Assembly: GCA_000277445.1 (NCBI GenBank)
Contig: AJWJ01000100.1
Coordinates: forward strand, 1 to 56,940
Direction of reading: 5' to 3'
Source: Polysphondylium violaceum
Lineage: Eukaryota; Evosea; Eumycetozoa; Dictyosteliales; Dictyosteliaceae
DNA: 56,940 nucleotides
Part shown: piece after piece, positions 11,176 through 20,913 of the stretch
Layout: each line of letters starts with the position of its first letter
How positions within the stretch are numbered: the first letter of the stretch is position 1
Program-made: the position numbers and the translations under genes
The notes under the pieces: generated by a model
The model's database searches: none
What the model saw: the letters and a program-made list of their open reading frames with translations, nothing else
Told to the model about the DNA's origin: nothing

Positions 11176-13081
11176 TTATTTTTTAATAGTTGATTTCTTT
11201 TTTGTTGGAGATGATTTTTTTAAATTTTTAAAGTTGTTTGGATTTCTAATGCTATCTAATAAAGCGTTTCTGCCAGTGGATGGAGGTGGTGTATTGGCTT
11301 TGAGTGAAGGTGGGGGTGGTGGAGGTGGTGGAAGTGGTGATTTTGTGGGTGGTGTGGATGGAGCTGATGTAATGGATGGGGTTGATGCGGCTGGTGATTG
11401 GGGTGTTGGTGGACTACCACCTTTAAATTGTTTATTTAAATCAGTGGATGATGTTAATTTTACACTCTTTCTTTTATCTGCTGTTGATAACGTTGATGAT
11501 GATGTTGATGCAACACCAGTTTCTGTAAATGTACTTGATGATACTTGTTTTTTTAATGCTGGTGTAGCATTGTTTGATGATTTATATAAATTATTGTTTG
11601 AAGTTGATGATGTTAAAGTTGATTTGGTTTGATTATTATATGAAAACTCTTTAATAAAGGCCAATTGTGATTTCTTTACCTTGCCATGATCGGGTGGATC
11701 TTTGGCAGTGAGATTGACAGCTGGTAGCTCAAAGTATGAATTCTTGGCCAATTCTTCAAGAGTTGGAGGTGGACTGCCATTGGATGTTGTAGAGGTACCA
11801 GACAATGAAAATATTTGTTGAAGAATCAAAAATACCTTTTCTGGATACAATGGAATATAGTTGTTAATATTGCTTGGCTCACCAAGTGGGATACCGACAA
11901 TCATTTCAAAGAGAACATGGCCAAATGCCAATACTTCTAAATTCTCTTTTACAGTGCTGTGGTATTCGTGGTAATAGGGCTTCATTCCAAGAAGGTTGTT
12001 TTCTACCTCTACCAAGACACAATTGTTGTCAGAGTTGACAAGGATATTGGATGTATGGAGGTGACAATGTTGTAATCCTTTGTTTTTGAGGTAAAGTAAA
12101 CCCTCAATAATTTGTCTCGAGTACTTTTGAAACAACTTGGATGACACTCCAGTTTGATTTGATTTCTTTGCATTGAATACATATTTAGTGTCCCATGGTG
12201 ATGTAGGTTTACATTTATAGATAACATCACGAAGACTACCTTGTTTAGAGTATGGTCTAATGACAAGAATCTTTTCGTTTGATCCACACACCTCAATCTT
12301 GACGGGTGGCATTACGTGTGGATGTTTGAGTGCTGTGACTGTCTTTTCAAATTTCTTTTTCTTTTTCTCATTGTTCATTGGCCATGGACACATGGTGGGT
12401 GTAATAATTGATACAATAACCTCCTCACCTTTACCATCTGTTGATTTTGCTAAACAATATGATTTTCTTAATCCATGCTTTGGATGTCCTATGTCTGGTA
12501 AATTTTTAACAAATTCAAATGTTGAAGTTGATCTCATTTGAAACTGAATTGCAAGTGCATCATTTTCTATGACAGTATTAGTATGTGGTCTAGTGAAAAT
12601 CTTTACAGTAGATGATGACAAACATACCATAAAATATTCTTTTTTGTTCAAAGGTATTAAAACAACCTTTACATAATCTTTGCTGACCAGAATATCCATA
12701 TTCAGCTGGTAAAATTGAATAATTACTTGAACATGGATCACAAAATATACCTCCACATTTTCTACAATGATGCTATAAATAGGATATTATTAATATTTTT
12801 ACTACAACCATGCAATACCATTTAATGCAAATACTACATACACGTCTTCTTATGATTGTAAAATTAGATTGGCAATAGTTGCATGAAATGGCACTTTGGT
12901 CAGGTTTCCAGTCTGCCCTCTCAACAAACTCCTAAATAATAGAATGAATATAAATGAGTATTTGAATCAAACAAAGATATCTATTCCAAAAACGCTATAT
13001 ATTTTTTTAAAAAAACTTTTTTTAAGATTCATATGAAAAACCGAATATTTTCAGTTTTAGCAAAAAAACTTAACATACCAT
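11176..13081 (-). CDS. FYVE - pseudokinase - WH2 protein (slob-like)
   Basis: Coding exons complement(13079..13081), (12842..12931), (12628..12772) and (11176..12566); 542 residues. The first coding exon is only ATG, followed at once by GTATGT; it joins in phase to EFVERADWKPD. Residues 9-69 form a complete FYVE finger: WKPD, then cysteines 18, 21, 34, 37, 42, 45, 65 and 68, with RRHHCRKCGG. FYVE fingers bind PtdIns3P on endosomes. A kinase-like domain follows, but the HRD loop reads HCHLHTSNIL (no catalytic Asp) and the DFG position reads VEVEN, so it should be inactive. The C terminus has a Ser/Thr/Pro-rich linker, a run of nine prolines and a WH2 actin-binding motif (GRNALLDSI...LKK). This layout matches the dictyostelid slob1/slob2 (slowpoke-binding, PXK-like) proteins; which of the two I cannot say. 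A role coupling endosomes to actin is inference. An ATG at 12756 lies in the wrong frame for the FYVE finger. Confidence 0.85.
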
Positions 13082-14626
13082 TATTGTATAGATTTAATAA
13101 ATTAATTAATAAGTGAAATGATAGTGGTCTAAATAAAAACACACTCTATGAAACTATAAACAGACACACACAACCAGTCCTAGGTTTTGAAAAAAATGCA
13201 TGAACAAAAGCCTAAGATTTTTGAAATAAAATAAAAATAAAAAAAATTTAAAAAAAACAAAAATAAACAAAAAAAAAAAAAAAAAGTTTTTAGAAATTTA
13301 TCACATGTGTTGGTGTGTGTCATACCCAGGGGTTGGAAAAATATGTGTCTATTCGAGAGTGATGGGATTATAATAGGAAGAGCTAAAAGTGGGGGTGTTG
13401 TTGTGATAAATATCTGGTTTATTTTAAAAATTTTAAACAACCACCCCCAACATCGGGTAATCAATCAATGATTATTACTTTTTTTAGATACATTTAATAT
13501 GTATGTAAATTATATATATAAATAATATATAATCACTGATGTATGCTTACATATTTTATTTGATTCTCTTATTGATATCTTTTTTTTTTAGATATTTGTG
13601 ATAAAATTTAAAATATCTATTTTTTTAAAATTTATGTGGTAATGAAATCTATTTTACCCACTCTTTTATCGATTTTTTAGATATATTTTATAACTGAGTT
13701 TATTTACAAATTTTGTTTTATCAATTTAGTTTTGATATGATAAATACTAGTGTTGATGAGGTAGAGAAGATTTAGTCTTGCGATAATATAGTCGATTCTA
13801 ATTGCTGATGAGAAGAAAGGGAGTGCTAATTAAAGGTGATTCAAATTTAATTCAGAGACATGCCACCCTACAAGAATTACTGTTGCGATGGGATTTTCAC
13901 ATGTAATAGTACCGTAACCTAATGTCGTAATTAAAAACTGCGTAAATCATTTCCTATAATGTTAAGTGTTGGATGGCAGTGGTTGGTATTAAAGAAGGTA
14001 TAACCAGAGAGGAGGACCTCTATATATATATATATCCTGGACAGGATATCAGGACGATGTCAAATGTTTTAAATATCATCTCACATGTACTAAAGGATAT
14101 TTATAATGGCATTTAAAACATTTAACTCTTATACACTTGGAATTGTCGGGTGTTAAATTTCTATTTTTTAGATTACCGAGGTAGTTTTTTATCAAGTCTC
14201 CATGTGGTCACTTTTTTAAGAAAACAGAAAAGTTAAAAGGTGTCAATCTTTGATGATCTTCTTCGTTTTAGTTTTAGAGAAACACTTTTTTCTCAATAGG
14301 GTCGGCTTTCAAAAAAGATTTGAAAAATATAATTTTATGTTTTCAGAACTATTTATATCTATAGATAGCGCAAAGAAAACTAAAATCAATTGTAAAAAGG
14401 TGGTAATTAACCGTGGGAGGTAATAGTACTAATTTGGCAATGGGTGGCATCATTTAACTCTTTTGATTGAACGCAACAAATATCACCCCATTTTATCAGA
14501 TTATTGGGGGTGAAAGTATTTATTTTCATTTATTTTATTTTTTATTTCAAATTCAATGGTAAAAAAAGTACTATTTCATCTAAGGGATGGTTTTATCACA
14601 AACACAAATAATTGCAGAAACAAATA
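13082..14626. other. Long intergenic region with hairpins
   Basis: 1.5 kb between diverging genes. The left part (13082-13460) is AT-rich. The part from about 13740 to 14480 is more complex and less AT-rich than other gaps and contains inverted repeats: ATATCCTG/CAGGATAT around 14030-14049, and AAATGTTTTAAAT at 14062-14074 with its exact reverse complement at 14111-14123. No reading frame or known RNA family is visible. Confidence 0.45.
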
Positions 14627-16196
14627 ATGCTTCAAACCATAATACTATTAATATTCTTGTATATTTTTTTTGATTTTGTAAGTGTGCACGTTTCATGAAG
14701 ATTTAAATCACTTATTAATATTTTTTTTAGATCAAAAAGAATAAAAGATTTTCAAAAAATGATCCCCCGGGACCAATCTCATTACCATGTATGTGTTTGT
14801 TCGAAATTAGTTATGTGTATTAAAATCATATTAACGATGTTGTATAATAGTTATTGGGGACTTGGGTAGATTATCAAAATCACCACCACACAAAGCTCTG
14901 TTTGAATTGAGTAAAACCTATGGAAAGATATTTAGAATATGGCTCGGAGATAATTACACAATCGTTATCAGTGACCCACAATTGATTAGAGAGATCTTTG
15001 TTAAAAACTTTGAGAGTTTCACCAATAGACTTCATACTTATCCAACTCGTTTTGTTTCAAATAACTTTAGAAACTTGAATTCAGGTGACTATGAATATTG
15101 GACTAAAAATAGACAAATGGTATCACATGCATTTACAAATGTTAAACTTCGTTCTTTTGCAAGTGTTATTGAAGAAGAGAGTTTGGATCTCATTGAAACC
15201 ATGAAGGAGTTTGAGAGACAACAGATCCCTTTTTCTCCAAAAAATTACACTAAAAAGTATTCAATGAACATCATCTTGCAGTATATTTTCTCTGATAAAT
15301 TAAAAGTTCAAGATGGAGAGACTGAAAACAACAAAATCTTTACCTTGGCCAAAGAAATTGATAAATTATTTCTCTATGTTGGTACCTTTAGAATGGAAAA
15401 GTATATAAATGTCATCGGTTGGGTTTCCTATATGCTAAAGAAATATATCTTCACTTCGTTTAAAGAAAACTTGGACAAAACAGTCAACGATATCGTTGAT
15501 GAGCACATCAAAACCATAGACAGAGAGAATCCAAGAGATTTGTTGGACTCTATTATCATGCAATGTGACTTGAACGATAAGTTTGAAAAACAATTACCTG
15601 CCATGATTGGAGCAGATCTTTTGCTGGCCGGAACAGAGACAAGTGCATCATCTATTGAATACTTTATCATGATCATGGCCAACAACCCCTTGGTCCAACA
15701 AAAGGCATTTGAGGAACTCAATCAAGTCATTGGTAAAGGAAACCAAGTCAAGTTATCTCATCACAAATCAACACCCTACTTGAATGCGGTAATAAAGGAG
15801 GCCAGTAGAATTAAGACCACAGCCCCACTTGGGCTACCAAGAACAGCCAATCAAGACATTATGATTGGTGATTATTTTATTCCAAAAGGCACCCAAATTC
15901 TAATGAATATCTATGCTCTTGCCAATGATGAATGCTATTGGGACCAACCTAATGTATTTGATCCCACTAGATTCCTCAACAATAACCACAGTGATCGTTA
16001 TATTCCCTTTGGTGTTGGTCCAAGAAATTGTGTTGGTAGTAACTTGGCCAACGATGAAATCTATATTGCATGTGCCAACATTCTTTTAAATTTTGAAATT
16101 ACCTCTGTTGATGGTAAAAAGATTGATGAAACCGAGGTACTTGATCTCACCGTTCATCCAAAATATGATTTTAGTGTTTTAATTAATAGTAGATAA
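14627..16196 (+). CDS. Cytochrome P450 monooxygenase
   Basis: Exons 14627..14677, 14731..14788 and 14851..16196; introns 53 and 62 bp; 484 residues. Exon 1 encodes a short membrane anchor (MLQTIILLIFLYIFF). Exons 2 and 3 join to give the Pro-rich hinge PPGPISLPFIGDLGRL. Landmarks are the I-helix AGTETS (oxygen activation), the K-helix E-x-x-R (EASR), and the haem loop FGVGPRNCVG with Cys430 as thiolate ligand. The family is the microsomal class II type, close to the CYP508-like enzymes that are expanded in dictyostelids, so it needs NADPH-P450 reductase at the ER. The substrate cannot be read from sequence. All key residues are intact and the length is normal. Confidence 0.9.
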
Positions 16197-16546
16197 TTTA
16201 ATATTTATTATTTGACTAGGAACCAATAAATTTATCAGACATAATGATTTGTTGTATTTTGTATTTAGAAATCACACAAACTTTGAAAACTAATCCAGTG
16301 GTACCAGAAATCCAAGAAAAACTCTAAAACCACCCCCTACTGCTCACAATTTTGAGCAAAACCAAGATTTTTAATTTTTTTTGAATTTTTTTTTTAATTT
16401 TTAAAAATATGCAAACTTCGCGGTGAGTCATGCATTTCGAACACCATTATACAGTCATTATCTTTTGTTTTACTATATATAAAGCTTGATTGATTTCGAT
16501 TATTCATTCTTTCAACTTTATTATTACTACATATATATAATCAAAT
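16197..16546. other. Intergenic, promoter of the SARAF gene
   Basis: 350 bp of AT-rich sequence between two rightward genes. It includes T runs at 16375-16400 and a TATATAA-like element near 16475. I see no gene in it. Confidence 0.45.
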
Positions 16547-17560
16547 ATGATTAGAAAAAGTATAATTTCAATTTTTATAATACTTGTTTCTATAACATTG
16601 TTTTCAACGGTTATTTCAGCAGCACCAACTAGAGCTGTACTATTGACCGATGTTAAAACAATTACTCTTAGTCATACAGAAATGACAAAATCAAGAAGAA
16701 CAACACCTATTCAACAAGTATGATTGGTTGATTATATAAACAATGGGAATACACACTAATAATTACTTTTACTTTTAATAGCTTGAATGTACTGGTGGTT
16801 CTGCAAAAAAAGAATATTCATTATATCCTAAAACAGTACAATGTTATAATATGGGTAGCGATGGTACTGATGTACAATGGAAATGTATTGCAGATTTAGA
16901 TACAACTGTAAAGTTGGGTAAAATAGATGTCAGTTGTGAGGGTTATGCATATCCAGAAGATCCATATATATTACAAGGAAGTTGTGGATTATTCTATGAA
17001 TTGGAATACACTGATCCAGTAAAGAGAGCATCTGCAGCAGAGGAAACAAACTATTTTACTGTATTTATTTGGATAGCTATTATTATCTTTATTTTGTATA
17101 TTATATTTAAACCATCAGATTATAGTACCACTGCACCGTATGTATAGTATAAAGACTTTTATTAAATAATGATATTATGTTCTAACAAAACAACAACAAC
17201 AACAACAACAACAAAAAATATAGATATTATAATGGACAACCACCTATTCCACCTCAACCTTATGATCCAGGTTATCCACAAAATGGTTATGTTAATCCAG
17301 GAGGTTATTATAACCCACCACCCCCAACAGCCCCAGGTTGTGCACCAGCACCAGCTGCCAATAATGGTCCTGGATTTTGGACAGGTGCCGGTTTGGGCTA
17401 TCTTTTTGGTAGATCTGGTAGAAGTAGTTATTATTCACACACCCCTTATTACCAGACCCCACCAACCTTCCAAGCTCCCAGATCATCGTTTTCATCATCA
17501 TCAAGAGGTAGTGGTGTATCATCATCTTCCTCATCCTATGGAGGTACATCAAGAAGATAA
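16547..17560 (+). CDS. saraf: SARAF (store-operated calcium entry regulator, TMEM66 family)
   Basis: Exons 16547..16717, 16782..17137 and 17224..17560; 287 residues. The second donor must be GTATGT at 17138; using the ORF to its end would run into a stop. Residues 1-25 are a signal peptide. The lumenal part follows the SARAF pattern closely: VLLTDVKTITL, SRRTTPIQQLECTGG, VQCYNMGSDGTDVQWKC, then CEGY and LQGSCGLFYELEYT. One transmembrane helix lies at residues about 147-166 (YFTVFIWIAIIIFILYIIF). The cytosolic tail is Pro/Tyr/Ser-rich with the conserved GFWTGAGLGYLFG block and ends YGGTSRR. In animals SARAF sits in the ER membrane and slows store-operated calcium entry by acting on STIM. The gene converges with the next one, with 48 bp between stop codons. 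Confidence 0.92.
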
Positions 17561-17608
17561 ATCAATAAACATTTATTTATTTTATAGAGATTTATATGCA
17601 TTGTATAT

Positions 17609-18874
17609 TTATTTTTGTTTTTCTTTTGGAACGGTAAAAGCTTGTATCTTTAATATTCCACACATCTCATTGATGATGGCAAATGTAAAGTGAGCAAAGA
17701 AAATTAAACTTATGGCACAGAGAGCGTATAGAGTGTACTCTTCGGTGATGATGGGAGTGTATTTGAAAACATTGATGGCAATAGAGTTTGCAACGCTTGC
17801 AATTAAAAAGATCAATGGCTTGTAAAATAATCTAAAATCTTCTTGACAAATTCTTTGCACTATACATCTGCAGGTCAAGTAAGAAAATATGGCAGTCAAA
17901 CTGATAATGTGGACAACAGGGTTGGATAAAAAGAGTTGGGGAGACACCACCAACCAAATAGTCTCGCACACAAAAAAGATGGTGAATGGAAGGAGTTGAG
18001 AGTATGCGGTAAAGAGATTGATGTTCATTTGGAGTGCCTTTTGGGTGGATGCCACGATGCTTTGGAGTGCGGTAAACAGCGAGATGAGGATCATGGCTGT
18101 AAACAACAACTCGTTCAATTGGAATGAGATGACGCCACTGTCGTGCAATAGGGAAAAGTTAAATTCTTGAAACCAAAAAGATTGGCCAGTGAAAAATGTA
18201 ACGACACATAGTAAAATCACACCACACTCTGCCTCAGTGGGTCCATTCAAGGCACCCAACACTAAATGGTGAGTAAAGTATTCCTCCCAATGGGCCAAAT
18301 AGAATGGAATTGTGGCTAAAAGAAATGCAATTACAATCTTTTCCAAACTGATTCCAACACTAATTCCAACAATCATTGGTGCCAATCCAACAGTCCATGA
18401 ATCACATCCATGGTCAAATAACTCTCCCAAAGGTGACGATGTCTTTGTTCTTCTGGCTTGTTTACCATCAATATTATCCAACATCATATAAATAAACACC
18501 ATAGCGCCCGAAAATAAATGCACCCATCTGTGACTATCGTCTTTTGTATTTTCAAATCCTAAATAATAGCATGCTAATCCTAATCCAAGTAATTGACAAA
18601 ATAATCCAATTGCTGTTATCTTTTTTTATTCTTGGTTAATACAAGTATTTATTTGTCTATATATCGATGTCATATGACATAGTTATATATCTAAAAAAAA
18701 CGAAAAAACCAAAAAAAAACGTACCAAATTGGGGGCAATACATTTGGGTATATATTCAACCAATACGTTGCAGGTTGGTGAAATGACATAGTTGTACATT
18801 AATGAATTATCGATAGTTGTGCCACCCTTATAGGTTGGAAGATTGAATCCTCCTTTTTTCGTTATATAACCCAT
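17609..18874 (-). CDS. CDP-alcohol phosphotransferase (choline/ethanolamine phosphotransferase)
   Basis: Exons complement(18725..18874) and complement(17609..18619); intron 105 bp (GTACGT...AAAAAG); 386 residues. The join gives [14 protein letters not shown], typical for the family. The catalytic signature D-G-x2-A-R-x8-G-x3-D-x3-D is complete at Asp101-Gly102-Lys-Gln-Ala-Arg106 and on to HGCD. About eight to ten hydrophobic helices follow. The enzyme transfers phosphocholine or phosphoethanolamine from the CDP form to diacylglycerol, the last step of the Kennedy pathway, in ER or Golgi membranes. Head-group choice cannot be read from the motif. There is no selenocysteine-type extension of the animal EPT1 kind. 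Confidence 0.9.
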
Positions 18875-18955
18875 ATTTTTAATTTATATACAACTTTATT
18901 TATATACAAAATTTATTTATCTATCTAGATTTGTCTCAACAATATACAATCAATT

Positions 18956-18976
18956 ATTATTATTATTATTATTATT
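18956..18976. repeat. ATT trinucleotide repeat
   Basis: About seven copies of ATT in the gap between the phosphotransferase start and the ankyrin gene stop; simple-sequence DNA of the sort common in dictyostelid gaps. Confidence 0.8.
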
Positions 18977-19171
18977 ACAAATACATTGAATAATCATAAG
19001 ATTCTATATTTAACAATTGAAGAAAAATATTAAAAAAAAAAAAAAAAATACGAAAAGTTTTGGGCAAATGCGCGAAAAATGGATATTTTAAAAAAAAAAA
19101 AAAAAAAAAAACTAAAAAGTACCTTGTACAAATAAAGGTCTTCATAGAGAAAGTCCTTGTCACATGATCTT

Positions 19172-20515
19172 TTATTGGTGCAGAAAAAAAGTCCATTGAG
19201 GAGTATCATATATATCTTGAGAGGGACGAATCAGAGGCACACCACTTCTGTTGATAATGTCTTTGATGGTGTCGCCTCTTTGGTTGATGACGTCTAAATC
19301 AATGTTTGGATGAAAATACAAGAGAGAGAGGACATTATGATTTGGAGATTTGTGCGCTTTGAATATGGGTGTCTCATTATCATAGTCGACCTCATTGATG
19401 TTGCCAAAGTGGAGCAACTGCTTGCAGCACTCTAAATTGCCAAATGAAGCAGCCCAATGCAAGCACGACATGCCAGAGTAGTCTGGTTTGGTGATAAAGA
19501 GAGGCTCTTTGGGGTTCTCGGCCAAACAAGCTAGTTGATGGTCAACAAAGATCTTGAAGATACTAAAGTCCTTTTGTACGGCGGCAAAGTGGAAGGGATA
19601 GAATCCTTGACTGTTTTGAATCAACAAGAGATCGGAAAACTTTTCCAAGAGATATTGAATGAGTTTGGGCTGTTTCTTTTCGACAGCCAAGTGCAAAATA
19701 GTGCAATTTCTCTTGTCACGCGCGAGAAAATTGGCCCCGACACTCGCCAATTTGTCAATGACTTCCAGAGGGGCGTCATATAATGAGCAAAAATGAATGG
19801 GGGTGTGTCCATTGTTGTTTTTGATTTCAATATTGCATTTACGTTTCAAGTACAAATCAATGTTATCATAGCCTTTGGTTGATATCATGTAATGAAGATA
19901 GGTGTTGTTGTTTACATCGACTTTGTTGATATATTGATTACCGAGTAAGGGCTGCTGCTTTTCATCATGACTGTTTTGCTTGGCAACAGTAGCATTGGTT
20001 TTGTTATATATACTATTATTGAAATTATAGTTTTTGTTATTTATAATTGCAAAACTATATGGAGTTTTCTTGTTCTCAAGACTTTCATTTTTGTTGTTGT
20101 TTTGGTTGTTGTTTTGGTTGTTGATGACGATTTTGTTGCTATTATAGATGAAACCATTTAGTTTGATAGGGGTCGAAGAAAGTGTTCTTGTCTCAATCTC
20201 ACCAATGGTCAAAAGCAAGATAACCTCTTGGCAATCTTCTGTTGGGATGTATTTCTGCGACACACAAAAACTAATCAAAAGGTTGTCAGATGTTTTGCCC
20301 TCTTTTGATTTAACATCGACTGCCTCGAGATAACGAGATGGTAGTATTTCCAATCTGAAACCCAAGCCTGGTGTTCTTACTACGTTTGATAATTCAATGG
20401 TGTAATGTTGTTGTTCTTTGCACCCCAAATCAAGGACAGCAGGTGTGTCGATGAGTTGTATTTGTGCGAGTTGTTCACATGGTTGAATGTATTGCTGTTT
20501 TTGGTCAGTGGTCAT
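19172..20515 (-). CDS. Ankyrin repeat protein
   Basis: Single exon, 447 residues. Residues about 15-120 look like a beta-sandwich with an MSP- or arrestin-like strand pattern (IQLIDTPAVLDLGC, YTIELSNVV, GLGFRLEILPSRYL, VILLLTIGEIE), but I cannot assign a family. An Asn/Gln-rich linker follows (about 130-190), then at least five ankyrin repeats (NNTYLHYMI, GHTPIHFCSLYDAPLEV, NCTILHLAVEKKQ, GFYPFHFAAVQKD, GMSCLHWAASFGN). The protein ends soon after the last repeat. No catalytic domain is visible, so a scaffold role is likely. The start is the first ATG in a clean frame, after an A-rich leader. Confidence 0.8.
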   Translation of the reverse strand: MTTDQKQQYIQPCEQLAQIQLIDTPAVLDLGCKEQQHYTIELSNVVRTPGLGFRLEILPSRYLEAVDVKSKEGKTSDNLLISFCVSQKYIPTEDCQEVILLLTIGEIETRTLSSTPIKLNGFIYNSNKIVINNQNNNQNNNKNESLENKKTPYSFAIINNKNYNFNNSIYNKTNATVAKQNSHDEKQQPLLGNQYINKVDVNNNTYLHYMISTKGYDNIDLYLKRKCNIEIKNNNGHTPIHFCSLYDAPLEVIDKLASVGANFLARDKRNCTILHLAVEKKQPKLIQYLLEKFSDLLLIQNSQGFYPFHFAAVQKDFSIFKIFVDHQLACLAENPKEPLFITKPDYSGMSCLHWAASFGNLECCKQLLHFGNINEVDYDNETPIFKAHKSPNHNVLSLLYFHPNIDLDVINQRGDTIKDIINRSGVPLIRPSQDIYDTPQWTFFLHQ

Positions 20516-20913
20516 ATTCTATATAAATTTCCTTCTTTTTTTTTCTTTTTTTTTTTTAACTATCAAAACAAGTATGAAGAAATAAGATAAGATGGATAAA
20601 AAAAATAGTTCACCCCATTTAATTAAATATATAGTCCAAAAAAAAAAAACTGAAATTTTTCAGTTTTTGAATACACCCCACTTTTTTTTGAAATTTTTCA
20701 GTTTTTGAATACACCCCACTTAATTTTGTGGGGACCGATCTCACATGTGAGTGGTTTACTCAGTATTCGGGGTTAAGTCGATAATCTATATTAGGAATAT
20801 GTCCTTTCATAATTTATTTAGTTTTTAAAAATAATCACAGAGGTGGTGGTGATAGCGGAGTGATGTGGTTACACACACACATATAAATGATTTATTATTA
20901 AAATAATAACCTT
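20516..20913. other. Intergenic with a tandem 33-bp duplication
   Basis: A gap of about 400 bp between two leftward genes. It holds the direct repeat described separately and a short CA run near 20870-20881. There is no coding frame. Confidence 0.6.
20651..20721. repeat. Tandem 33-bp direct repeat
   Basis: Two copies of a 33-bp unit, at 20651-20683 and 20689-20721, are identical and separated by five T bases. The unit begins TGAAATTTTTCAG and ends with CACCCCACTT. It lies upstream of the ankyrin gene start and downstream of ACSF2. The CACCCC core recalls the G/C-box elements of dictyostelid developmental promoters, which is only an association. Confidence 0.85.

Noticed and set aside
12567-12756. 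ATG at 12756 as start of the kinase-like protein
   Set aside because: It is out of frame with a complete FYVE finger encoded by the same DNA; a 61-bp intron (12567-12627) joins the finger to the kinase-like part instead.
13180-13464. Open frame of 94 codons on the minus strand
   Set aside because: Phe-rich translation of A runs with no conserved features.
13745-13810. Second C/D-like pair (TTGATGA ... CTGA)
   Set aside because: Box C is imperfect and flanks do not pair; too weak to list.
17169-17693. Long His/Pro/Thr-rich open frame
   Set aside because: It overlaps SARAF exon 3 in another frame and reads through the convergent neighbour; the SARAF reading has full family support.
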